A DNA stretch of 64,000 nt from Symsagittifera roscoffensis (GCF_963678635.1 NW_026971566.1:62001-126000), one strand, 5' to 3'. Counted from the stretch's first letter, positions 46,036 through 56,317 are shown. A program made the numbers and translations. The notes: generated by a model not told the origin, from the letters alone.

Positions 46036-47884
46036 TTTTATCCTCTCCTTTATCGTCCTCTCCTTTATCGTCCTGCGGTGTCATCTTGATGGGAGAATTC
46101 GCTTCACTTTCATCAGTGGCCGAGTCGATCAACAACTCACTCAGTCTCCCTTCACAATCATCAAGCTTGTCAAAGACTTCTCTCATCAAGGGTTGGTTGA
46201 GACCCGTTTTCAGAATGGACTGGGTCCCATAGCTTTGAACCACGGTCCAGACTTCTTCCATAAACGCCACTCTGTTCAGTTTGCATCCCGTCCTACTCTC
46301 GTGGTCTCGGTTATGTACTTCCCATTCTTCTTCGGGCAGCGTTCCCAAGAAAGGTACTCCGGCTGAGGCCTCTATTCTTCTCCTCCGCGGTGATTCCATT
46401 AGGATTCTCTGGTCGTTATTTCTTGAATTGCCAGGAGAGCTGCTCTCCGGCAAATTCCGTTTCATTTCCATAAAGGCTGACGGAGGCTCCAGTGTCGAGA
46501 TGCCTTCATCCGCTGACTCAGTCGTTTCCAACGTATCTGCATTATTCTCAAGATCACTGAAGATATTGAAATCCAGGCTGGATGTTCCTCCTGTCGATGC
46601 CCTGTCGTCTTCCCCACCAGCTTGATCTTGTTGCATGGGTTCTTCGGTTTGGCGGCTTCCACCCTGTCCGTCATCTCCTTCTGACTTATCCTTGTTCGAG
46701 CTCGATGGTCCTTTTTCATCATTGCCGGCTTCTTCCGGGAATCTCGGTATGAGCAATGTACCGGCCGATCTATCTTCCTCTTCTCCATGGACCACTTTGG
46801 TTTCTTCGCAGCCGAAGGGTGCTAGGAAGGTTCTCGTCTGCAGTATTCCTCCCACTTTCATCTCCTGTTTTACACTAGTCAGGATTAATGAGGCTTCAGG
46901 CAATTCGGTCCTGCCTCTCATTCTCATCGGAGCTAAGCCTAATCCCTTCCATTCCTCATCAAATCTTCCAGGCTTGGGAGTCGCGGCGTTGCTTATTCGC
47001 CTTCTCGTCGCTTGATCCGTATATGCAAATCGTTTGTATTGCAACACGGCGGCATTTCTCCCTACAAAGTATGGATCCATCGTTCCCACGAAATTCCTTA
47101 CTCTCCTTTCGTTGGTTTCGAATGCTCTCAATCTAGGAGTTTGTACCACGAAGACTGCTCCGAGCAACATCCTTCTTATCAGAGGGAATTCAGGGATTGC
47201 CTCCGGCAGCTTCTTGTAATCGCCCCAGTCCTTCGTCTCTTCTCTCACTTTGTGATATGCTGCAGTGAGACGAGGCACTCTGGTTATTTCACCATTCGTT
47301 TTATCATAGGGTCTCAGATTCCAAAGCTTTGGAAACACCTCGATAAGTCCTCTTTCTACTTCTCCCATGCGATCACGGAAGTGATCGTCAAAATTGATGA
47401 CCGTCATCTCTGGCTCCGATATTTTCGCAAATAACAGATCTGCACTCATGAGCTCCCGCAATGTGTGCTGCTCACACCAGTTCAGTGTACTACCGTCCAC
47501 TGCCGATATGAGGTTCAGGTGCAGCACCGACCTCCTATATGCTTCCACTTTAACGTCAGGGAACGCAAACGTGACTGCTGGTCCATCGATCACTGTCACG
47601 AACTCCGTGACTCCTCTGATCAGCGCCAAGGGATCGGTTCTCATAGCCAAGCTCAGATCGGTTAACAGCGGCATGCCTCCAACATGTCGTCTAACATCTT
47701 CCTCTCTTTCGATCGTCTCGTCTTCTCCCGTTCCAAAGCGATTTTGTTGTAAGAGATACTGGATAAGAGTGTGTCTCAGGTCTCTTATCTTGTTCCACGA
47801 ATCCGTGGATTTCTTCATATCCAAGTTCCTCACTCGCTCTCTCATCTGCTCTGGACAACGTGCCAGTTTCATCAGTCCTCCCAA
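46025..47884 (-). pseudogene. Giant ORF2, segment 4
   Basis: 619 residues, in the same frame as segment 3; the only break is TGA 47966-47968, and the codons between 47965 and 47885 are open and protein-like. The first ~380 residues look globular (for example PLLTDLSLAMRTDPLALIRG). The next ~240 are low-complexity, Ser/Glu/Asp/Gln-rich (KGPSSSNKDKSEGDDGQ) and likely disordered, followed by a short ordered part and an acidic GEDDK-repeat tail. The tail repeat is a 15-bp tandem duplication at the frameshift into segment 5. No family recognised. Confidence 0.6.
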
Positions 47885-47965
47885 GTTTCCGTGGGTAATT
47901 GCAATCAGTGTTAGAAGTCCATCTAGCCGCAGGTTCTGGATTCCGTCAGTGAGCAGTATCGCCAG

Positions 47966-49447
47966 TCATTTCACGAAACTCTCTGCTCCAAATGTCACGA
48001 ACAAGGCTATTAGCTCCACTATCGATACTTCCACTACTGCTTGGAGGAATTCTTTTATCAAGTAATGCGAGACTTTCGGGTAAACTTTTGCCAAGAAGGA
48101 CGCGGTCCATCCGGCTCCCAACCCTTCTAGCATGCTGTCTGTCCTTTCAAATCCCTCCTGTCCTTTCACTTCCTGGGTCCAGAAGGTTTCCAGAGTAATC
48201 TGACACATTCTGTTCACAAACTCAGCGGTCTCTTCTCCGGCATTTTCCGCCAGGTTCACCTCCTTCAACAAGTAGGCATGTATCTTCGTGATCATTACGG
48301 GGCCTTGCTGAAAAGCATCTGCACCCAATGCCGCTACTCTAGGGTTCAGGTGTAGCCACTGGTTGGCTTCCGGCTTGGTTCTCAGAACCATCGCCTCCAG
48401 ATGAGCTCTCGTCTCTAGTGAATTCTTTCTTCTTGTGTCTTCACTTGCCACTTCCATTGCTCGGAACCATAAGTCGTTGGACATTGCCGTGATCACTCGA
48501 TGGTCATCGTCTATTCCCGGTTTCAGTTTGAGTTTTCGACTGAAATTGGACAGTTCCAACCCCAGCACTTCGTCCAACACTAACATGTGTAGCGCGTGGT
48601 CCTTGAATCCTCTCATCGCGTTTGAGATATCTGACCATATTGCAGGCAGTTCAGCCTTAAGTGGCCTCAGGTTCTCCATTTCTATCATGCGATTCGGGGC
48701 CGATATGATCACATCATATTTTCCTTCCGAAAGTAAGGCTACCATTGCATACACAAACTTCAGTCCATCCGGGAGATGTGCATATCCCGGAGACAACGCA
48801 AATACTACTCTCAATGCCACTTTATTGAATGACCCCTCCTTCGTCGCATCCACCACTTCACCCATCGACTCCAGGATGTCTTTTATCGCTGGCCATACTG
48901 CGTTTTCTGCTGTTGCAGGATCTCTGAGCCTGCTCAGAAAACCTCTACTGTGTAGATGGTCATTGATGCCAGCAAACACAATCGTAATTGGGTTCATGTC
49001 TGTCTGCCTTTGTACCCCTATAGCCAAAGATACTGATTGCAATAGGTCTAGGTCAACCGGGGCCAACATTATGACGTCCGGCCAAAACAAAGACTTGGAG
49101 GTGTACACGAACTCTGAATTCGCTACTACCATAATCTTGGCCTTCCTCATTTCTGCTTTGTCATTGGCGGCGAAAATGGTCTCATCTTTCTTTATCGCTA
49201 TCAATCCGCCATATCTTTGGGCATCACCATCTTGATTCACTAGTTTTGGGTATACTCTCTCCTTCACATGACCAGGAGGTGTCGCCAGCTGCCTGAATAT
49301 CTTCACGTGTTGTCCAATCGGCGCTCTCGTCGTCAGGAATCTTCCTGGTCTCTCTTCACGATTCCCCTCATCATGATTCAGCCTCACATCTTGCAATGGT
49401 CTCGCATTCACTGGTCCCATCGTGTTGTTAGAGGGCAGTCCCTCCAA
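47966..49447 (-). pseudogene. Giant ORF2, segment 3, with a second SGNH-like domain
   Basis: 493 residues. The coding frame overlaps the end of segment 2 and continues it after a one-base shift near 49450; the TTG at 49447 is not a real start. Residues ~110-330 have features of an SGNH-hydrolase fold: ITIVFAGINDHLHS (block III-like G-x-N-D, Asn near 160) and GIDDDHRVITAMSNDLWF (D-x-x-H-like, near 313) with ALRVVFALSPG between. The GDS nucleophile motif is not evident, so this would be a non-catalytic or strongly altered member. The C-terminal part is helical and hydrophobic, ending at TGA 47966-47968. Confidence 0.6.
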
Positions 49448-49448
49448 G

Positions 49449-51086
49449 TCAGCAAATCTCGAAATTTATGCTAGCGGCTATCAACCAGTCTACGCCAGTT
49501 ATCGAGTACAATCTGCTGACGGATAGCGTCGCTCCATTCAGCATCCTCCTTGCATCTTCGATGAAGCTTACCCTCTGGAGATCCAGCTTCATTAGCTCGT
49601 CTTTGTATATATGCCAGAAAGACGGTATGGGTCTTGACCACATCAACGAGCCTCTGCTCCGACGTCTCTCCTCTCGACTGGTACTTGTCGTCTCCGATCT
49701 AGTGTCCGATCTAGTGTCCGATCTAGACGTGCCGGCTGTCTCTTCGATTGGGTTGACAGGTCCTATTCTTCTCCTAGGATGGATGGTCCTCCTCGTCGGT
49801 GCTTCTCCCAATCGATCCTGTACGTCTGTCCTTTGACCTGGTTCGCTGGAGCTTTGTTGTCTGTAGTTCGTGACGGCCGGGACCGTACCCAAGCGTGTTT
49901 CCAGGCTAGGAGGCACAAAGGTGGTAATCACCGCGTCACTCACTGTTCCTTCTTCCTTCAGCACTCCTGTGTCAAAGAGTTCTGCTTCCAGCTCGTCCAA
50001 CCGCTCTTGGAAGACTCGATTCAACCAAGCTTGTCCTTCGATACTGTCGAAGTGGATGCCCTCCGTGGTCAGTCTGGCCTGATCCATAGCTCTCAACTCA
50101 TGTTCGATGTCCATGAGGATCATTCTTCCGGCGTTTCGACCTGCGAGGTTCCTCGAGATGTTATTCCACCTGACGACTCCCTCGTTGTGCCTTCTTCCTG
50201 ATGCTGTCAGGCTTTTCGCGTTCATTGGCACAGTGCAAACGGTCAGTGCCGCGCAATTGAATTTCTGCCAGAGGGTCGTAAGCAAACACACCATCATTGA
50301 CTCCCATAGTGCTTCCTGCTCATCTGAACCTCTGGAGATGTCATTCGTCCCAACTAAGATCATCAAATTGGGGATCCTCCCTGAATTCATCAGTTCCACC
50401 ATCCGATATAACTGGGCTATCGTCGCGCCTCCAAAGGCCATCACCGTGGTGACCCACGAGGTCCTCAAATTCGACAGCACTCTGACCAAGCTGTCTCCCA
50501 GTATCAGATGAGATGTCCCGAGTGGTGGTTGCTGCAGGTTTACAGCGGGGCTCCAAGTAGCTCGATTGAAGCAGGCCCTCGGATCTGTCTCCGGAACTCC
50601 CGTGAAATTACATTTCAATTGATTATTCTTTTGCACGTCTATTATGCGAGACACTTTCTTCGCTGGCATCTTCCGTACTATTCTCTCTGGGGCCCTCGAG
50701 CTCCCCATGAGTGGTGTCACATCACTTATCCCCTGTCTGATCACGGTCTGGGAGAGTCGTACTCTGCCCGTGTCGTCAATCGTTCCATAGGGTGCAGTCA
50801 CCCCGGAACCTGGTGCATTCTTGTTGGCGACCAGTCGTCCAGCTGTCTCTATCAGCTTCCTCACTGTCTGTTCCACGATGGGGTCACCCAAGTTGTCACT
50901 AGGATCCGGGATTGTTACTCGATTTGTCTCTGCTGGGAGCCGTGTCTCCGTTGTTTGACTCATTTCTCGAGGCGTCAAGAGCTCCATCGGGGACTGCCCA
51001 CGAGGAATATCCCTTGCAGGTATCACTTTCTCCACGGCCGTTGTCAACGCCATCTGTTCCGATTGCTCTTTGTAGTCCTGCCTCAA
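49449..51086 (-). pseudogene. Giant ORF2, segment 2: SGNH/GDSL hydrolase domain
   Basis: 545 residues in the same frame as segment 1. Residues ~190-370 show the SGNH-hydrolase blocks in order: LILGDSLVRVL (nucleophile Ser near 198), VMAFGGAT (Gly block), LILVGTNDISRG (Asn near 247) and TEGIHFDSIEGQAW (His near 344; the usual Asp three residues before it is Glu). Known members are esterases, lipases or acetylhydrolases acting on small esters or carbohydrates; the substrate here cannot be told. The remainder is basic and Ser/Thr/Arg-rich (RSDT repeats, RRRSRGS) and probably disordered. Esterase domains of this fold are known accessory domains in some other retroelements, such as certain CR1-type LINEs and rotifer Terminons; finding one here behind a gypsy pol is unusual. 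Confidence 0.75.
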
Positions 51087-51137
51087 GCGCTCAATCTCTT
51101 GACCCTGCTTTTTGTTGCAGTCTTCAAACTATTTTCT

Positions 51138-51722
51138 CTACATGTCTCTATCTTCCTCCATCTGGAGCATACTTCTGGTCACCTCGTCCAGCTCCTTCTT
51201 CGTACTTTTCAGTTCATCGTTCATCTCATCCAGATCTTGCATGGTTTGGTTCGTCTGAACCTTTTGTCCTACTTTCGCCCTTTTTGGTGGCACAGCTGCT
51301 CTCAATGGTGAACCAGACGAGGTCGCCTCGCTGTTCATCTCCCGATGCATTCTCGTCAGCCCAGGTTTGGGCTTGGAGGGCATAGGCATCTCACCCGGTT
51401 GGTAGGTCCTAGAACTTCCCAGTTCAGGCTCATTCGCCAAGTCACTCCCTGAGAGAGCCCCGTTTCTCCACCTCATCACTCTCATGTTCGGGCGGTCTAG
51501 TACTCCTCTTTCTCCATATGCTGCCATCAACAGGACTTCCGTGGGGCGGTCCCCACGGTTGTCGTGCCCCAAGATGTTGATCAGGGCGGTCAGCAGCATG
51601 ATTACCTCTGGGTCCTCCAGAGCTAAGTCTCGATCGATCAGCCGACGATAGATCGCATCTATCATCGGTCCTACATATGCCTCTGCCAGTTCCATCAATT
51701 CATCCAAGTTGAAGTTATCCAT
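51138..51722 (-). pseudogene. Giant ORF2, segment 1 (N-terminal)
   Basis: 194 residues beginning at a plausible ATG (51720-51722) about 380 bp after the end of pol. An acidic, Leu-rich N-terminal part (FNLDELMELAEAYVG) is followed by a Pro/Ser/Lys-rich linker and a C-terminal coiled coil (DEMNDELKSTKKELDEV). Two TAG codons at 51138-51140 and 51129-51131 end it, but the same frame goes on and the heptad pattern continues into segment 2. The segment is thus the start of the long ORF, not a separate protein. No enzyme motif seen. Confidence 0.65.
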
Positions 51723-52104
51723 TCTATTCTTTCAAGTTCGATTCGGTTTTGATTCCAAGATTTTGACTCAAGTGAGTAATTAAAAGATCAATCAGGATCG
51801 AGAAAAGAAGTCACAAATATCACACTTGTCAGTTTCACCTTAACATATATCGTTAAAATTTGCTTAAAAACAGTTCACATAAAAAGATATTTATCCTAAA
51901 ATTTATTAAAATCAATTGGTCTCTTAAATTTTGGAATTCGACCTGAGATTGGACAGTCCAAACTTTGGATCTAATCCTAAGATCGTCATTCAGTTGTTCA
52001 TGGTCACTAACCCCTACTTACCCATGATCTTAATAACCTAACACATAACATAACACATATTACATACAACTTAGTCTTTGGCCTAACACCCTCTCGCACG
52101 TCAC
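51723..52104 (-). other. Spacer between pol and giant ORF2
   Basis: AT-rich, no coding frame. On the minus strand a consensus splice donor, GGGTAAGT, lies at about 52010-52022 directly after ATG, and acceptor-like TTTTAG occurs near 51890. ORF2 could therefore be expressed from a spliced subgenomic RNA, but this is not shown. Confidence 0.4.
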
Positions 52105-52560
52105 TCAGCCTATACTTAAGTAATATTTCTTATGTAGGTATACTTGTATATTCGTATCAGAGAATATCACGTGCACAAGCGCGTACAATTGCCGAGGATG
52201 CAGTCTATCTCTGTTTGGATCATACACTGGAAGCGAGAGCTCCTTGACGTCCATTTCCACGAGGAAGTCCCTCAGCCTCGTCAAGGACAAGAGTAGGTTC
52301 TCTGGGTCCACGTGCTGCTTCTCCGTCGCCCTCGTTACCAAGAAGCATAAGTATTTTCCCGGTATCTGCGACGCCGCCGGAGATAAGGCTGCTACGCCCC
52401 CTATCCCTGGTCTTTGCTTCCAAAGGAATTCCACGTTTTTGTATTCTCTCTTAAAATCTGCCGCTAACGCTGTCCTAAAACTCATGTCTGCTGTGATTGC
52501 TACCGCACATGTTCTACTTGTGAGTATGAAATCACTGTCTGTTAGTATTATGTTACTTGA
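52105..52560 (-). pseudogene. Macro domain of TARG1/OARD1 type at the end of pol
   Basis: The last ~150 residues match the pattern of TARG1/OARD1-type macro domains, which bind ADP-ribose and in active members remove it from proteins or from acetyl-ADP-ribose. Seen here: an N-terminal strand region (SNIILTDSDFI), a helix (TALAADFKREYKNVEFLW), a strand before a ligand-type loop (GGVAALSP), then GKYLCFLVTRAT, a helix (LLLSLTRLRDFLVEM), LSLPVYDPNRDRL, and a last helix-strand (LVHVIFSDTNIQVYL). The spacing fits family members. The Gly-rich phosphate loop, where active members have a P-x-I-G-x-G-L-D sequence, is replaced by YDPNRDRL, and the first Gly loop is also lost. Catalysis is doubtful and binding uncertain. 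This would be an accessory domain of the retroelement. Confidence 0.65.
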
Positions 52561-55500
52561 ATATTCATTTGGTAAGTTAAAATATGACTCAACTACCCTG
52601 CCTATGTCAGGTGCCTTAGGTTCTTCGCCTGTTTCTACTTCTGAGTCTCTTGTTTCTCTTGATATTCTTAATTTTTTTATTATCAAGTGTTCAGTGTGGG
52701 TAAGTCCTACCCCCACTCCCCGGACAAAAATATCCATCGACGTCCCCGTCGATCGCATATCGGGTATCAAGTCGAGGTTAGAAATTGGAATGAGTAGTCG
52801 TCCTTCCTGGGCAGCCCAGGAAGGATCATCTCGTTCGGTCTTGATGTATTTCATGCTTTCACGATCTACGTCTTGAATCGTGACGCTGGTCTCCTCAGGA
52901 TCCGAGGTCGTTTCATTCAGCCACTCTAAGACACGCAGGTTCGTCAAGTCTTGTTCACATGACTGCTGTTGCTCGTCGTCAAATTCTTCCTCGGGTTTCG
53001 ACCAGTCGTCAACCCACTCATCGTCGTGATCATCGACTATGTCAATGTCTTGTGACACAGTTATTTCCTCTAGACCCACTACTTCCTCCACTATCTTCTT
53101 CAGATCTATCCTATCCACTACGAAGTCGTCACCGTAAGGATTGTATTTCTTTCTTGGTCTCGTCCCGTCCTTCTGACAATATACTCTCAGCATCGACACT
53201 AACGTCCTATTCTGTCTTTCCACTAAGCCATTCGTCTGAGGGTGGTATGTCGTGGAGTGAGCCTGAGCGACCTGTGAGCGTCTCATAAGCTCTTTCGTAA
53301 AATCTCCTACGAAAGCTGTTCCATTATCCGATTGAAACGTCATCGGAAAACCATGTCTTGCTATCCACGTATTGATCAGGTGGTCGCATATCTCTTCCGC
53401 CGAGGCAGTTATGCAGGGCACGGCCTCTGCATACTTCGTAAAATGATCTATCATAACCAGCACCTGATTATAACCATTGTTTGTCATGCAAATCTTTTCG
53501 TGATCTATCTGGATCACCTCGTTGAATTCAGACGACTCGATCGACTGTAAAGGAAATCGCAACTTCCTTGGATCCTTGACCTGTTGGCATGACAGACATG
53601 CTGTTACCCACTTCTCGCATGCTTTTTTCATCCCAGGCCACTCAAAGCGCTTCAGGATCCTCTGATTTACTTTGTCGATCCCTTGATGGCCCATCTGATC
53701 ATGTGACCTGAATAATAGTTCTGTCTGATAGAGTTGCGGTAACACTATCGCGTTATACTTGTATAGGACTCTGTCGTCCTCCCTTCTTTTGCAAGCCACA
53801 ATCCCGTCCTTGTTCAAATATAACCTCCATTCCTTCTGCATGAAGTATTGTCTCAGGATGCGATAACTATCTTCCTCGAGGTCCCCTTTATCCGGAGAAC
53901 CATTCTCGATCCACCTTTTCAGGTTGCTTGTCATGCGATCATTTCTCTGCGTCCTTAGAAGGTCCGAGAGTCTGTATCTCGCCTTTAGGTAGGTCTTCAT
54001 GACCCTCATCTGACTATTCAGCTCGTTGGGCTGGTGTGTGTCTTCTTCCATCTTAACGCACCAAATCTTCGCCAACGGCTGTGTTTCTTGTCTGAACGGC
54101 AGAAGATCAGTCCTGACTACCTCTTTCTGCGGCAACAGGCTTATCGAACGTTTCGATACCGCTATTGTCTCCAAGTCATCCGCTGCGTTGTCACAGACTC
54201 CTTCGCTTTGTATAAGGTAGCGATCGCTGTCAGGATCCTGGTACACCTCTCTGTCCAGGTCCCTTGCCCGAGTTTCCACTAGTAGCGTGTGTATCGCTAG
54301 TTCTGACAGTTCTGATCCCGAGCTCGAGTTCCTGTCTGAATAGGTGTCCATTCCTGAGTTTCGGGAATCATCATCCGTCGAAGAGGTTGTGCTGGAGACT
54401 GCACGCTCCTCCAGTTCACGTCTGTGCCTTCTTCGCATCCATCTGAACTCCCCAGACAAAACCTTGTTCTCTAGGTCTTGTTTCTCATCAGGAATTTTCT
54501 CGTCTATCTCAGACTCCATGGACAAATTTTCTTGTCCCGGGTGTTGATCTTGTGATCGCTGGTTCTTCTCATCATTCGTCTCCCCGGACAAATAGTCTTG
54601 CAGCAGATTTTGTTCTAACTTTTCACCTTCCTTATCCTGGTCCACAAAGGTGACGGTTTTCTTTCGCTTGCTGCTCCCCTGTTCTTTCTGTCCGTAAGAA
54701 GTACTGGTTAAAATCTCGTGGGGTATTGAGGATACTAGTTGCTGAACTATTGTCCTACAATCCCTCTCGTTCTCTGCGTGCTGTCGTCTGGACGGCATGA
54801 TCTTCACCTTCTCACTGACTGTTAGCGATGCCACTGCTGCTGTCCACTCGGGGTCATCTCTGGTCACTTCTCTTTCTAACAATCCACCCAGCATGCGCAT
54901 CACTTGTGGTGTGACTTGCACCGTTCTATCCAATAATGAGAGGCTGTTTATGTTCATGCGAGAAAGTTCTTGCTGGACCAGATTCGAGCGCAGCAACAAA
55001 TCCAAGGGGACCGGGTCCTCCCTGGATAGGATCTTTATCTCGGCTGCTTTCTCTACAGGTAACTCAGGATACCCTGGAATTGGATGTCCAGACTTATCCA
55101 ACCATCTCGTTAAGGGGAGCGCTTCATAAGTTTCTTTGTCCAGAAACGAGAATCCCTCCTTTATTTCCGTCTGATTGGCCTGCTTCTGCTCCAATCTTTC
55201 ATAGAACTCAGTTTTCTTGCTGAGGCTGTCAGCATTTTGGTGTTTATCACGCATACTATGTTCGATTATCATATGGTAGCCATCCAATCTGACTATCCAT
55301 CTACCAATATAACTCTGATCCATCGAGTAGGTCTTCAACCAGGATAACGCTCTGTTGTCCACGCGTAACTTGAAGGGAGCGCTCCCCAAGTATGCACGGT
55401 ACTTTTCCACGAAGGTGACTACTGCAAACATTTCTGCTTTTGGTGTGCCATATTTCATCTCTGTGTCACTCAAGACCTTGCTGCCGTATGCAATGGGACG

Positions 55501-55869
55501 GAGAACTGTTCTTCCGTTCCATTCTTGCTCTTGATGCAAGATTCCTGAGATGGCCACCACCGATGCGTCTGTGTCAAGAACATACATGCCCTTTTCTGTA
55601 GGCATGCCTAGCACTGGCGCTTCGCACAGTTCCCGCTTTATGTTCTCGAAAGCAACCTGTGCCTCATCGTTCCATTCTAACTTTTTCCCCTTGTTGCGCA
55701 TCAGCTTCTGCATCGGGTACACCTTGTCCGCATATCCTTTTATGAATTCCCGGTAGTAATTGGCAAACCCTAGGAAGCTCAGGAGCTGTTTGTCCGTTCT
55801 GGGAGCTTTCCATGTCAACACTGCTTCCACTGCTTCCGGGTCCGGCCTCACACCATGCCTATCCACCAT
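52105..55869 (-). pseudogene. pol: pol C-terminal part: RT thumb, RNase H, long spacer, integrase, macro domain
   Basis: 1254 residues. Residues ~1-90 are the RT thumb/connection (WKAPRTDKQLLSFLGFANYY). RNase H spans ~95-220 with YVLDTDAS, KAEMFAVV and LRVDNRAL. A spacer of ~480 residues follows, partly Ser- and Arg-rich (RWMRRRHRRELEE, SSTTSSTDDDSR). The integrase zinc domain is near 718-760 (FRSHDQMGHQG, then CLSCQQVK); the core has Asp in QIDHEKI (~788), Asp in QSDNGTAF (~850) and Glu in LVERQNRT (~885). At about residue 901 the core ends abruptly and continues as an acidic tail; the rest of the core and the GPY/F domain are missing, an in-frame deletion. Residues ~1105-1254 form a macro-like domain. 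The first ATG follows a TGA (55870-55872) in an otherwise continuous RT frame, so it is not the real start. Confidence 0.9.
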
Positions 55870-55872
55870 TCA

Positions 55873-56043
55873 TCCGAGGTACTTTATCGAATCCCTAAGG
55901 ATTTCACATTTCGATGGTTTGCACCTCAATCCTGCTCTTTTCATGCATCCAAAGACCTCATCAAGCCTATCAATGTGGTCTTCCAGGGTCGGTGTCGCTA
56001 TGACTACATCATCCACGTAACACATCACGAGATTCCCGTACTT
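55873..56043 (-). pseudogene. pol: Reverse transcriptase catalytic YVDD fragment
   Basis: 57 codons, in frame with the pol part below except for the TGA at 55870-55872. Contains LVMCYVDDVVIATPT; YVDD codons are at 56008-56019, the polymerase catalytic aspartates. LRDSIKYLG follows, the usual end of the palm. On its upstream side the frame meets the insertion at 56044-56317. Confidence 0.85.
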
Positions 56044-56317
56044 CTAATAAGAGGTTTAGCTTCAATCCGGAAGGATCTTGGGAAATAAAATACACCCTTC
56101 CTAGTTAGTTCAAACAGCATAATAGCATCGGAGAACGTATCCGGAAGGGTATTGAGTGAAAATTTTGAGAGTCTCTGAGAAGCTATTTTTACAAACCCGG
56201 AGGGGTCCCAATCCGGAAAGGTCCCAATTTAGCCAATCCGGAAGGGTCCCAATCCGGAAGGGTCCCAATTTAGCCAATCCGGAAAGGTCCCAATTTTGCC
56301 AATCCGGAGGGTCCAAT
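56044..56317. repeat. Insertion with minisatellite interrupting reverse transcriptase
   Basis: About 274 bp replace roughly 20 codons expected between PFGLCNETATFQ and the YVDD fragment. The part at 56196-56317 is a minisatellite of alternating 16-bp (GGTCCCAATCCGGAAG) and ~25-bp units (the same with TTTAGCCAAT inside), about five units. The rest (56044-56195) has single GTATCCGGAAGGG/AATCCGGAAGG words, suggesting that it belongs to the same repeat. Similar AATCCGGAAGG words occur in the 3' region (41700-41780). Confidence 0.8.

Noticed and set aside
49700-49725. Short tandem GATCTAGTGTCC repeat as a regulatory array
   Set aside because: It is in-frame coding for RSDT repeats in the disordered tail of segment 2.
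42900-51722. Endogenised large RNA virus rather than retroelement ORF2
   Set aside because: Macro and SGNH domains occur in some RNA viruses, but no polymerase motif was seen and the block follows pol directly in the same orientation and composition.
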